5,085 bases of DNA, from contig JAUXFK010000209.1 of assembly GCA_030623035.1 (NCBI GenBank), positions 1 to 5,085 of the forward strand, given 5' to 3'. The stretch is from Deltaproteobacteria bacterium. GTDB taxonomy: Bacteria > Desulfobacterota > UBA8473. Shown here in pieces: positions 1 to 4,904 of this stretch. Position numbers and translations under genes: made by a program. The notes under the pieces were generated by a model. That model ran no database searches and was not told where the DNA came from. It worked only from the letters and a program-made list of their open reading frames with translations. Numbering within the stretch: the first letter of the stretch is position 1; every line of letters begins with the position of its first letter.

Positions 1-72
1 AAATATCTCTTTAGTCAGCTTGAAATAGGTTCTGCTTTTCTCAAAGTGGTATATAAAAACGGCGGTATCTAA
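1..72 (+). CDS. Possible C-terminal end of an upstream gene (partial)
   Basis: The first forward frame is open from the window edge to a TAA at 70-72, giving 23 residues ending in ...FLKVVYKNGGI. The other two forward frames close within the first 30 bases. The residues look protein-like (hydrophobic and charged residues alternate), but a 24-codon open stretch often arises by chance. No family can be recognised from it. If real, it is the tail of a gene on the same strand, separated from the next gene by an inverted-repeat element and an operator-like site. Confidence 0.3.
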   Translation, partial: KYLFSQLEIGSAFLKVVYKNGGI

Positions 73-75
73 GCC

Positions 76-197
76 TGATGGTCTCGTAAAAAGTCAAAAA
101 CCAAAACTGAGACCACGACATATAGCGGGCAATTATATTGGATACTACAGCATCTTGTGGTTAAAGTTTTTCCGGCGGACTTTTTGCGAGTCCATTA
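76..197. repeat. Short element with ~20-bp terminal inverted repeats (MITE- or REP-like)
   Basis: The left arm at 76-95 and the right arm at 178-197 are inverted copies matching at 17 of 20 positions. The conserved core is TCTCGTAAAAAGTC on the left, and GACTTTTTGCGAGTC on the right when read on the + strand. The inner flanks also pair loosely: AAAACTGAGACCACGA on the left against the complement of TCTTGTGGTTAAAGTTTT on the right, so the 122-bp unit could fold into one long imperfect hairpin. No reading frame of note lies inside and I see no clear target-site duplication. I recall similar 'TGATGGTCTCGTAAAAAGTC' repeats from Desulfobacterota genomes; that is memory, not a search. It sits directly upstream of the flavoprotein-ArsC gene and may contribute to its promoter region. 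Confidence 0.6.
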
Positions 198-202
198 AAC
201 TT

Positions 203-228
203 AATACGTAATCGTATTTAAGAATACG
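203..228. promoter_or_regulatory. Candidate operator: three alternating AATACG/CGTATT half-sites
   Basis: AATACG (203-208), CGTATT (213-218) and AATACG (223-228) are perfect 6-bp half-sites in alternating orientation. They start exactly 10 bp apart, one helical turn, and form two overlapping inverted repeats that share the middle half-site. The array ends 19 bp before the ATG of the flavoprotein-ArsC gene, where a repressor would block the promoter or early transcription. ArsR/SmtB-family repressors bind AT-rich inverted repeats and commonly control arsC genes, so an ArsR-type regulator is a reasonable guess. No regulator gene is in the window and I could not place a convincing -35/-10 pair here. 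Confidence 0.5.
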
Positions 229-247
229 TGTACTATGGAAGGATTAT

Positions 248-1216
248 ATGTTTGTCATTGGATTACAGGGAAGTCCAAGAAAGGATGGAAACACAGGTCT
301 TTTGCTCGATTCGTTTTTGAACGAGGCGAAAAGCGTAGGTGCCAGGATATGCAAAATCGAAGTGGCAAATGAAGATATAACTCCCTGCAAGGAGTGCGGC
401 ACGTGTGAAAAGGAGGGATTTTGTCCTGTTAATGATAATATGCAAAGAATTTATCCATTGCTTCGTCAGGCAGATATAGTTGTAATGGCTACTCCCATAT
501 TCTTCTATGGCCCTACAGCACAGTTAAAAGCCCTTATCGATCGGTCGCAGGCCCTATGGGCCAGGCGTTATATACATAAGCTCACCGATCCGGGTCAAAG
601 ATGGCGAAAGGGGTTTTTACTGGCCCTGGGAGCCACAAAGGGGAAAAACCTCTTTGAAGGTGTTAGCCTTACAGCAAAGTATTTCTTTGATGCCATAGGA
701 GCCAGTTTTGAAGGAAGCCTTACGTATCGACAAATAGAGAAGCCAGGAGACATTAAAAAGCATCCAACAGCCATGACTGATACCAAAGAAAAGGCAAGTA
801 TGCTCATTGAACCCCTTATCAATAAGAAAAAGCTACTCTTTATCTGCAAAGAAAATGCCTGCCGTAGCCAGATGGCCGGCGCATTCGCCAGATATTATTC
901 GGGTGATCGAGTTGAATCCGAAGATGCGGGTAGTATGCCTGCAGACGATATCAATCCTGTTATGGAAGAGGTTATGAAAGAAAAGGGTATTGACATGTCT
1001 TATCGAAAGCCAAAATCGATTGAGGAGGCTTTGGGCAATATAATTCCGGACATATTAATATCGATGGGCTGCGGGGATGAATGTCCATATCTCCCTGGCA
1101 TAAAGCTCCAGGAATGGGATTTGCCGGATCCTTCTGATAAACCCATTGAGTATATGCGAGAGATCAGAGATGAGATCGAAGAAAGGGTTAGGAGGTTGGT
1201 TATAACCGGGTTATAA
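248..1216 (+). CDS. Iron-sulfur flavoprotein / FMN reductase fused to arsenate reductase (ArsC)
   Basis: A 322-residue two-domain protein, probably cytosolic. Residues 1 to about 190 form a flavodoxin-like NADPH-dependent FMN reductase domain: phosphate-binding loop GSPRKDGNT (8-16), the ATPIFFYGP segment (81-89), and a compact cysteine cluster C47-x2-C50-x2-C53-x5-C59 as in iron-sulfur flavoproteins, where it binds 4Fe-4S. Residues 195-320 form a low-molecular-weight phosphatase-fold ArsC domain. It has the CX5R loop (C200 to R206, followed by S207), a second pair C275-x3-C279 for the disulfide relay, and the D294-P295 motif that supplies the catalytic Asp. ArsC reduces arsenate to arsenite. 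The ATG is preceded by GGAAGGA (237-243), and the frame is continuous through the domain junction. The flavin domain may feed electrons to the ArsC disulfide; this is inferred from the fusion. A protein-tyrosine phosphatase role is less likely because of the extra cysteines. No ars efflux gene is visible. Confidence 0.88.
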   Translation: MFVIGLQGSPRKDGNTGLLLDSFLNEAKSVGARICKIEVANEDITPCKECGTCEKEGFCPVNDNMQRIYPLLRQADIVVMATPIFFYGPTAQLKALIDRSQALWARRYIHKLTDPGQRWRKGFLLALGATKGKNLFEGVSLTAKYFFDAIGASFEGSLTYRQIEKPGDIKKHPTAMTDTKEKASMLIEPLINKKKLLFICKENACRSQMAGAFARYYSGDRVESEDAGSMPADDINPVMEEVMKEKGIDMSYRKPKSIEEALGNIIPDILISMGCGDECPYLPGIKLQEWDLPDPSDKPIEYMREIRDEIEERVRRLVITGL

Positions 1217-1271
1217 AATGAGTGTTTGAGGTGTTATGGGTATTTTACAGGTGAAAAGGAGGTAAGATGTA

Positions 1272-1430
1272 ATGGATAATTATGTATGTTTGGTTTGTGG
1301 TTATGTTTATGATCCCGCTGAGGGAGATCCGGAAAATGGGGTAGAACCTGGAACAAAATTTGAAGATTTGCCTGATGATTGGACATGTCCTGTGTGCGGT
1401 GCATCGAAGGATCAGTTTGAAAAGGAATAG
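1272..1430 (+). CDS. Rubredoxin
   Basis: A 52-residue rubredoxin, a cytosolic one-electron carrier with a single iron bound by four cysteines. The ligands are C6-x2-C9 (CLVCGYVYDP) and C39-x2-C42 (CPVCGA), with 29 residues between the pairs. The family's aromatic core (Y4, Y11, Y13, F30, W37, F49) and the EGDPENGVEPGTKFEDLP middle are present, and the length is standard. The ATG at 1272 follows AAGGAGGT (1256-1263) by 8 bases. An ATG at 1267 is closed at once by a TAA that overlaps the true start. The gene lies 55 bases after the ArsC fusion and 50 bases before the flavodiiron gene, which here lacks its own rubredoxin domain. The obvious role is therefore electron donor to that enzyme and possibly to the rubrerythrins downstream. 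Identification is firm; the partner assignment is inferred from position. Confidence 0.97.
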   Translation: MDNYVCLVCGYVYDPAEGDPENGVEPGTKFEDLPDDWTCPVCGASKDQFEKE

Positions 1431-1468
1431 CCATAAAAAGTAAATACCAGGAGGAATATTGTAATGCA

Positions 1469-1475
1469 AAGGAGG
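1469..1475 (+). promoter_or_regulatory. Ribosome binding site that fixes the flavodiiron start at 1481
   Basis: AAAGGAGG runs through 1468-1475 and ends 5 bases before the ATG at 1481. A GTG at 1475-1477 is in frame and would add two residues, but its first base is the last base of this site, so it cannot be the start that the site serves. A four-codon ATG frame (1464-1478, MQRR then TGA) runs across the site and has its own AGGAGG at 1449-1454. Confidence 0.8.
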
Positions 1476-1480
1476 TGAAA

Positions 1481-2671
1481 ATGAAGCCATTAGAAGTAGC
1501 GAGGGATATTTATTCGGTTGGAGCGATCGACTGGAATATTAGGGATTTTCATGGATACTCTACTTATCAGGGAACGACCTACAATGCTTATTTGATCATC
1601 GATGATAAGATAACCCTGATTGATACTGTTAAAAGAGAATTTGCCGATGAGTTGCTAAATAATATCAGTGAAATCATAGATCCAAAAAAAATCGACTATG
1701 TAATCAGTAACCACACAGAGATGGACCATTCGGGTGCTCTGCCCAGGATTATGCACAGAATCGGAGAGGATAAACCTTTATTTTGCTCAAAATTAGGACA
1801 TAAAAACCTCTCTCTTCACTTTCATGAGAAATGGAATTATAAACCGATGGAAAGTGGAGGAGAATTAAACCTCGGCAAAAAGAATCTGGTCTTTCTCGAA
1901 ACCAGGATGCTCCACTGGCCTGATAGTATGTTTACATATGTCAAAGAGGAAAAACTCCTTTTATCCAGCGACGCGTTTGGGCAACATTATGCAGGGGCGG
2001 AAAGGTTTGATGATGAGATCGGAGATGCAATAATGCCCCACGCCCAAAAGTATTTTGCCAATATTTTGTTGCTGTATTCTCCCCTTATATTAAAACTTGT
2101 TAATAAGGTTACGGATATGGGTCTGGCAATCGACACGATATGCCCGGATCACGGCATCATCTGGCGGAAAGACCCGAACAAGATAATTCAAGCCTATGTT
2201 GAATGGAGTAAACAGAAGCCGAAGAAGAAGGCATTGGTGGTCTACGACACTATGTGGGAAAGTACGAGAAAGATGGCTGAGACCATAGTTGATGCCATCA
2301 ATGATGAAGGGATAGAGGCCAAATCCATGCATCTGAGGTCCTGGCATCGGAGTGAAATAATGACCGAGGTTCTTGATGCAGGGGCTGTTATCGTAGGTTC
2401 TCCTACCATCAATAATGGGCTGTTTCCCACGGTAAGTGACTTTTTAACATATATGAAGGGCTTAAGACCGCAAAACAAAATAGGCGCAGCGTTTTGCTCC
2501 TATGGCTGGAGTGGCGAGGCAATGAACCTGATCAACAAGGAATTGGAATCCATGAAGTTTGAAATCGTTGATCCGGGTGTTAAGATACAATTTGTGCCTG
2601 ATAAAGAAGGCTTGGAGGCTTGCAACAGACTTGGTAAAAAGATAGGACAGCGTCTATCTGATTTAAGCTGA
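1481..2671 (+). CDS. fprA: Flavodiiron protein (A-type flavoprotein; rubredoxin:oxygen / nitric oxide reductase)
   Basis: A 396-residue flavodiiron protein, cytosolic, which reduces O2 to water and/or NO to N2O using electrons from rubredoxin. The N-terminal metallo-beta-lactamase-like domain (1 to about 245) carries the diiron ligands in order: H78-x-E80-x-D82 within NHTEMDHSGALP, H145 in the MLHWPDSM segment, D164 in SSDAFGQH, and H224 in PDHGIIWR. The C-terminal flavodoxin domain (about 250-396) has the FMN phosphate loop YDTMWESTRKMA (256-267), then a GSPTINNGLFP loop and a CSYGWSGEA loop that line the flavin. The length is usual for the two-domain class, without a fused rubredoxin or flavin-reductase module. 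That fits the separate rubredoxin gene 50 bases upstream. O2 versus NO preference cannot be read from the sequence. It is followed by a 135-base gap with no convincing hairpin terminator. Confidence 0.96.
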   Translation: MKPLEVARDIYSVGAIDWNIRDFHGYSTYQGTTYNAYLIIDDKITLIDTVKREFADELLNNISEIIDPKKIDYVISNHTEMDHSGALPRIMHRIGEDKPLFCSKLGHKNLSLHFHEKWNYKPMESGGELNLGKKNLVFLETRMLHWPDSMFTYVKEEKLLLSSDAFGQHYAGAERFDDEIGDAIMPHAQKYFANILLLYSPLILKLVNKVTDMGLAIDTICPDHGIIWRKDPNKIIQAYVEWSKQKPKKKALVVYDTMWESTRKMAETIVDAINDEGIEAKSMHLRSWHRSEIMTEVLDAGAVIVGSPTINNGLFPTVSDFLTYMKGLRPQNKIGAAFCSYGWSGEAMNLINKELESMKFEIVDPGVKIQFVPDKEGLEACNRLGKKIGQRLSDLS

Positions 2672-2776
2672 GTACCTTAAAAAATTCTGTGAGTGGCTGG
2701 TTAATATGTAATTTTTCATTTTTTAGGATGAACGAATTGATTATGACATGTACTATTACTCTGTGTTTTGAATATT

Positions 2777-2783
2777 AGGAGGT
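2777..2783 (+). promoter_or_regulatory. Strong ribosome binding site too far from the ferredoxin start
   Basis: AGGAGGT at 2777-2783 is the best ribosome binding site before the ferredoxin, yet it ends 23 bases before the only in-frame start codon (TTG 2807). It is well spaced (9 bases) for a TTG at 2793 that opens a five-codon frame, MGRAI. The TGA of that frame (2808-2810) overlaps the ferredoxin TTG. A weaker GGGAAGGG (2795-2802) lies 4 bases before 2807 and could serve directly. Translation by reinitiation or coupling is one reading; a single-base indel in the sequence is another. Confidence 0.5.
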
Positions 2784-2806
2784 AGACTTTATTTGGGAAG
2801 GGCAAT

Positions 2807-3001
2807 TTGAAGCGGATACCGGTAGTTGATATTGCTGAATGTGTTGACTGTGGAGGGTGCATTGAGCTTTGTCCTGAGGTATTTAAAAAAAATGAGATGG
2901 GCTATATAGAGGTGGTTGCGCTTTCAAAATATCCGCAGTCAGCGATTCAAGAGGCTATCAATATTTGTCCGGCTGACTGTATGACATGGGAAGAGGTTTA
3001 A
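2807..3001 (+). CDS. Small ferredoxin with 4Fe-4S binding motif
   Basis: A 64-residue ferredoxin, a soluble low-potential electron carrier. The cluster motif is C12-x2-C15-x2-C18-x3-C22-P near the N-terminus, with C54-P-A-D-C58 near the C-terminus. There is no second CX2CX2C, so one 4Fe-4S cluster is expected, bound by C12, C15, C18 and C54. C22 and C58 are then left over; in some monocluster ferredoxins extra cysteines form a disulfide, but that is not shown here. The chain is acidic overall and ends TWEEV. The TTG start is the only initiation codon in frame after the TAG at 2783, and MKRIPVVD fits the usual start of such ferredoxins. It ends 10 bases before the double-rubredoxin rubrerythrin, whose ribosome binding site begins in its TAA, so the two are very likely co-translated and may be redox partners. 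Confidence 0.9.
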   Translation: MKRIPVVDIAECVDCGGCIELCPEVFKKNEMGYIEVVALSKYPQSAIQEAINICPADCMTWEEV

Positions 3002-3011
3002 GGAGATACTG

Positions 3012-3626
3012 GTGAACAGAGAATGGAAGTGTACGGTTTGTGGTTATATCCATAAAGGAGAGGAGCCTCCTGATAAATGTCCTGTATGCGGTGCAATGAA
3101 TTATCAGTTTATTCTATATGAGAAATTGCCCGAGACTCTCGAAAAAAGCATAAAAGAGGCATTTTCAGGGGAGTCAAAGGCATATGTGCGGAATCTGGCC
3201 TTTGCTGAAAAGGCTAAACAGGATGGCTTGCCCCAGATTGAAAAACTTTTTAAAGCTGTGGCTGAGGCCGAAAGAGTTCATGCCGCTGAGTATCTCAAGT
3301 ATCTGGAAGGAGTAATTGGTGATACAGAGGATAATTTGAAGGCTGCCTTTGAAAATGAGATTAAGGCCAATACCGAAACATACCCTTCTCTTATCAAGGA
3401 GGCTTTCGATTTAAAAAGGGAGGATCTTGCTGCGAGTTTTTCTCGATCGAGAGACGTGGAAGAGAGACACAGCAAACTATATAAAGATGCTTTATCCTCA
3501 ATGGTAATAGAAAAGGAAGTGGAGTATCTCGTATGTCAGGTCTGTGGATATGTCTTCGATGAAGATTTGCCAAAGCAGTGTCCTGTCTGCAGAGCAACGA
3601 GTGAAAACTTCAAGGCGATTGCTTGA
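3012..3626 (+). CDS. Rubrerythrin-like protein with rubredoxin domains at both ends
   Basis: A 204-residue diiron protein. Residues 5-35 are a short rubredoxin-like domain (C7-x2-C10-x12-C23-x2-C26). Residues about 40-165 are a four-helix ferritin-like domain with E54 (FSGES), E87-x2-H90 (EAERVH), E116 and E150-x2-H153 (EERH). Residues 172-204 are a second rubredoxin-like domain (C175-x2-C178-x11-C190-x2-C193). Rubrerythrins reduce H2O2 in the cytosol, with rubredoxin-type iron passing electrons to the diiron site. Classical ones carry rubredoxin only at the C-terminus and reverse rubrerythrins only at the N-terminus; this one has both. By hand alignment to Desulfovibrio rubrerythrin, the position of ligand E97 is A119, so the iron site may behave differently. 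The GTG start is set by AAGGAGA (3000-3006), 5 bases upstream; that site overlaps the ferredoxin stop codon. The peroxidase role is inferred from the family. Confidence 0.92.
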   Translation: MNREWKCTVCGYIHKGEEPPDKCPVCGAMNYQFILYEKLPETLEKSIKEAFSGESKAYVRNLAFAEKAKQDGLPQIEKLFKAVAEAERVHAAEYLKYLEGVIGDTEDNLKAAFENEIKANTETYPSLIKEAFDLKREDLAASFSRSRDVEERHSKLYKDALSSMVIEKEVEYLVCQVCGYVFDEDLPKQCPVCRATSENFKAIA

Positions 3627-3731
3627 CATGATGAAAATAGAGTTCAAACCATAAAATCTCGTTAGCTTCTTAAGATGGATAAACAATTGCAAAAGTTGAA
3701 GGTCTTGAAAAAAAGATGAAAGGAGGCTTTA

Positions 3732-4196
3732 GTGATATACTTTTCTGGAAGTGAGATAATTGAAGTGGCGATACAGATAGAAAGAAACGGTCTTTCATTC
3801 TATCGATCCTTGGCTGAATCATTGGATCAGAAGGATGTTAAGGATCTTTTTACCTGTCTGGCAGCAGAGGAAGAAGAACACATAAAGAGCTTTCAGGCCC
3901 TTTATGACTCTTTTAAGGAATACAAACCCCATACTACAGACGAAGAGGAGTCTTATGCATATATCAAGTCGCTTTCTGATAGAAACGTCTTTACAAAGAA
4001 AGAGGGGATTGACGAAATAATTGAAAAGATAAAGGGTAAGGAGGATGCCCTGAATATGGCAATGGGATTTGAAAAGGATTCTATAATCTTTTTTACAGAG
4101 ATAAAGGATCTTATTAAAGTGACAGATAAGGTGGCTATTGATGAACTCATTCGTCAAGAGAGAGGACATTTAAGGAAGTTAATTCATGCCGTATAA
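3732..4196 (+). CDS. Ferritin-like diiron protein, rubrerythrin family without rubredoxin domain
   Basis: A 154-residue mostly helical protein with two EX2H motifs in the rubrerythrin arrangement: E17 (QIERNG), E47-x2-H50 (EEEEH), E114 (FEKDS) and E143-x2-H146 (ERGH). It has no CX2C pairs and a single cysteine (C42), so it has no iron-sulfur or rubredoxin centre. Where classical rubrerythrin has an EX2E pair in helix 3, this protein has E114 and S117, a pattern I associate with the stand-alone rubrerythrin-like group often annotated 'ferritin family protein'. A low-complexity acidic stretch around 70-74 breaks the two helix pairs. The GTG start follows AAAGGAGG (3719-3726) by 5 bases. Its role is not established: peroxide reduction with an external donor, or iron handling, are both possible. 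Its position between two rubrerythrins supports an oxidative-stress function. Confidence 0.85.
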   Translation: MIYFSGSEIIEVAIQIERNGLSFYRSLAESLDQKDVKDLFTCLAAEEEEHIKSFQALYDSFKEYKPHTTDEEESYAYIKSLSDRNVFTKKEGIDEIIEKIKGKEDALNMAMGFEKDSIIFFTEIKDLIKVTDKVAIDELIRQERGHLRKLIHAV

Positions 4197-4269
4197 TATG
4201 GGGGTAGTTACGATATTCTAAAGTACCAGTCACTTTTCAAGTTGTACAAAATTTTTTACAAAAATTAGA

Positions 4270-4278
4270 TGCTATAAG
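4270..4278 (+). promoter_or_regulatory. Candidate extended -10 promoter for the rubrerythrin gene
   Basis: TGCTATAAG matches the extended -10 pattern TGnTATAAT with one mismatch. No good -35 hexamer lies 16-18 bases upstream, which extended -10 promoters can tolerate; the upstream 4248-4264 stretch is A/T-rich. Transcription would start near 4285, directly before the palindrome at 4286-4297 and about 47 bases before the rubrerythrin ATG. This would give the last gene of the cluster its own transcript. Confidence 0.4.
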
Positions 4279-4285
4279 CGAGGGG

Positions 4286-4297
4286 TTGACGCGTCAA
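4286..4297. promoter_or_regulatory. Perfect 12-bp palindrome TTGACGCGTCAA, candidate operator
   Basis: TTGACG and CGTCAA form an uninterrupted perfect palindrome in the 135-base leader of the rubrerythrin gene, just after the predicted transcription start. A homodimeric repressor bound here would block initiation. The half-site TTGAC resembles the FNR half-site TTGAT, but the spacing is shorter than an FNR box, and it does not match PerR or Rex boxes as I know them. The cognate regulator is unknown. Confidence 0.45.
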
Positions 4298-4331
4298 AAG
4301 ATTGTTTGAATTAAAGAAAAGGAGGATAATA

Positions 4332-4904
4332 ATGGATTTAAAGGGAACTAAGACAGAAAAAAACATTTTAACTGCCTTTGCAGGTGAATCTCAGGCAAGA
4401 AACAGGTATACGTATTTTGCCAGCCAGGCAAAGAAGGAAGGTTTTGTTCAGATAGCGAATATCTTTTTAGAGACGGCCAATCAGGAAAAGGAACACGCCA
4501 AGAGGCTTTTCAAACTGCTTGAAGGAGGTGAGGTAGAGATTCAAGCTGCATTCCCTGCTGGTGTCATAGGCGAGACCGCAGAGAATCTCAAAGGGTCAGC
4601 AGCAGGGGAGAACCATGAATGGACAGATATGTATCCCTCCTTTGCGAGAGTGGCCAATGAGGAAGGCTTTGAAGATATAGCAAAGATATTCGAAACGATT
4701 GCAGTAGCAGAAAAGCAACATGAGAAAAGATATCTTGGTCTCCTGGCCAATGTGGTAGGAGGCACTGTATTCAAGAAGGATAAATCGGTTGTATGGCGCT
4801 GTCAAAATTGCGGATATACACATGAAGGGAATGAAGCGCCCGATATCTGCCCGGCCTGTGCCCATGAGCAGGCACATTTCGAACTCCTGACCGAGAACTG
4901 GTAA
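4332..4904 (+). CDS. rbr: Rubrerythrin (classical, C-terminal rubredoxin domain)
   Basis: A 190-residue rubrerythrin, nearly the length of the Desulfovibrio vulgaris protein (191) and close to it throughout. It is a cytosolic NAD(P)H-linked peroxidase acting through rubredoxin-type donors. The ferritin-like domain (1 to about 145) has the full ligand set: E19 (AGES), E52-x2-H55 (QEKEH), E93-x2-E96 (AGENHEW), E127-x2-H130 (AEKQH). The C-terminal rubredoxin domain has C157-x2-C160 (CQNCGY) and C173-x2-C176 (CPACAH), ending HFELLTENW. The ATG at 4332 follows AAAGGAGG (4318-4325) by 6 bases. An in-frame TTG at 4302 would add ten basic residues absent from the family and would put that binding site inside the gene, so it was not used. 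The gene ends with tandem TAA stops (4902-4907). A separate promoter and palindrome upstream suggest independent control. Confidence 0.97.
   Translation: MDLKGTKTEKNILTAFAGESQARNRYTYFASQAKKEGFVQIANIFLETANQEKEHAKRLFKLLEGGEVEIQAAFPAGVIGETAENLKGSAAGENHEWTDMYPSFARVANEEGFEDIAKIFETIAVAEKQHEKRYLGLLANVVGGTVFKKDKSVVWRCQNCGYTHEGNEAPDICPACAHEQAHFELLTENW

Noticed and set aside
76..197. CRISPR repeat or attachment site
   Set aside because: Only one inverted pair is present, with no direct repeats, spacers, integrase or tRNA nearby.
231..236. TACTAT as the -10 box of the ArsC fusion gene
   Set aside because: Transcription would begin near 243 and leave the ribosome binding site at 237-243 out of the mRNA.
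1475..1480. In-frame GTG at 1475 as start of the flavodiiron gene
   Set aside because: It overlaps the AAAGGAGG binding site; the ATG at 1481 has correct spacing and the expected family N-terminus.
2681..2726. A/T-only inverted repeat (AAAAATT...AATTTTT) after the flavodiiron gene as a terminator
   Set aside because: The stem has no G/C pairs and the loop is over 20 bases, so it would be unstable; not called.
3819..4169. 116-residue open frame on the minus strand inside the ferritin-like gene
   Set aside because: It is antisense to a gene with clear diiron motifs, has low-complexity Leu/Phe/Cys-rich content typical of shadow frames, and shows no convincing start signals.
4302..4331. In-frame TTG at 4302 extending rubrerythrin by ten residues
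   Set aside because: The extension holds the ribosome binding site, is absent from the family, and the ATG at 4332 gives the standard length.
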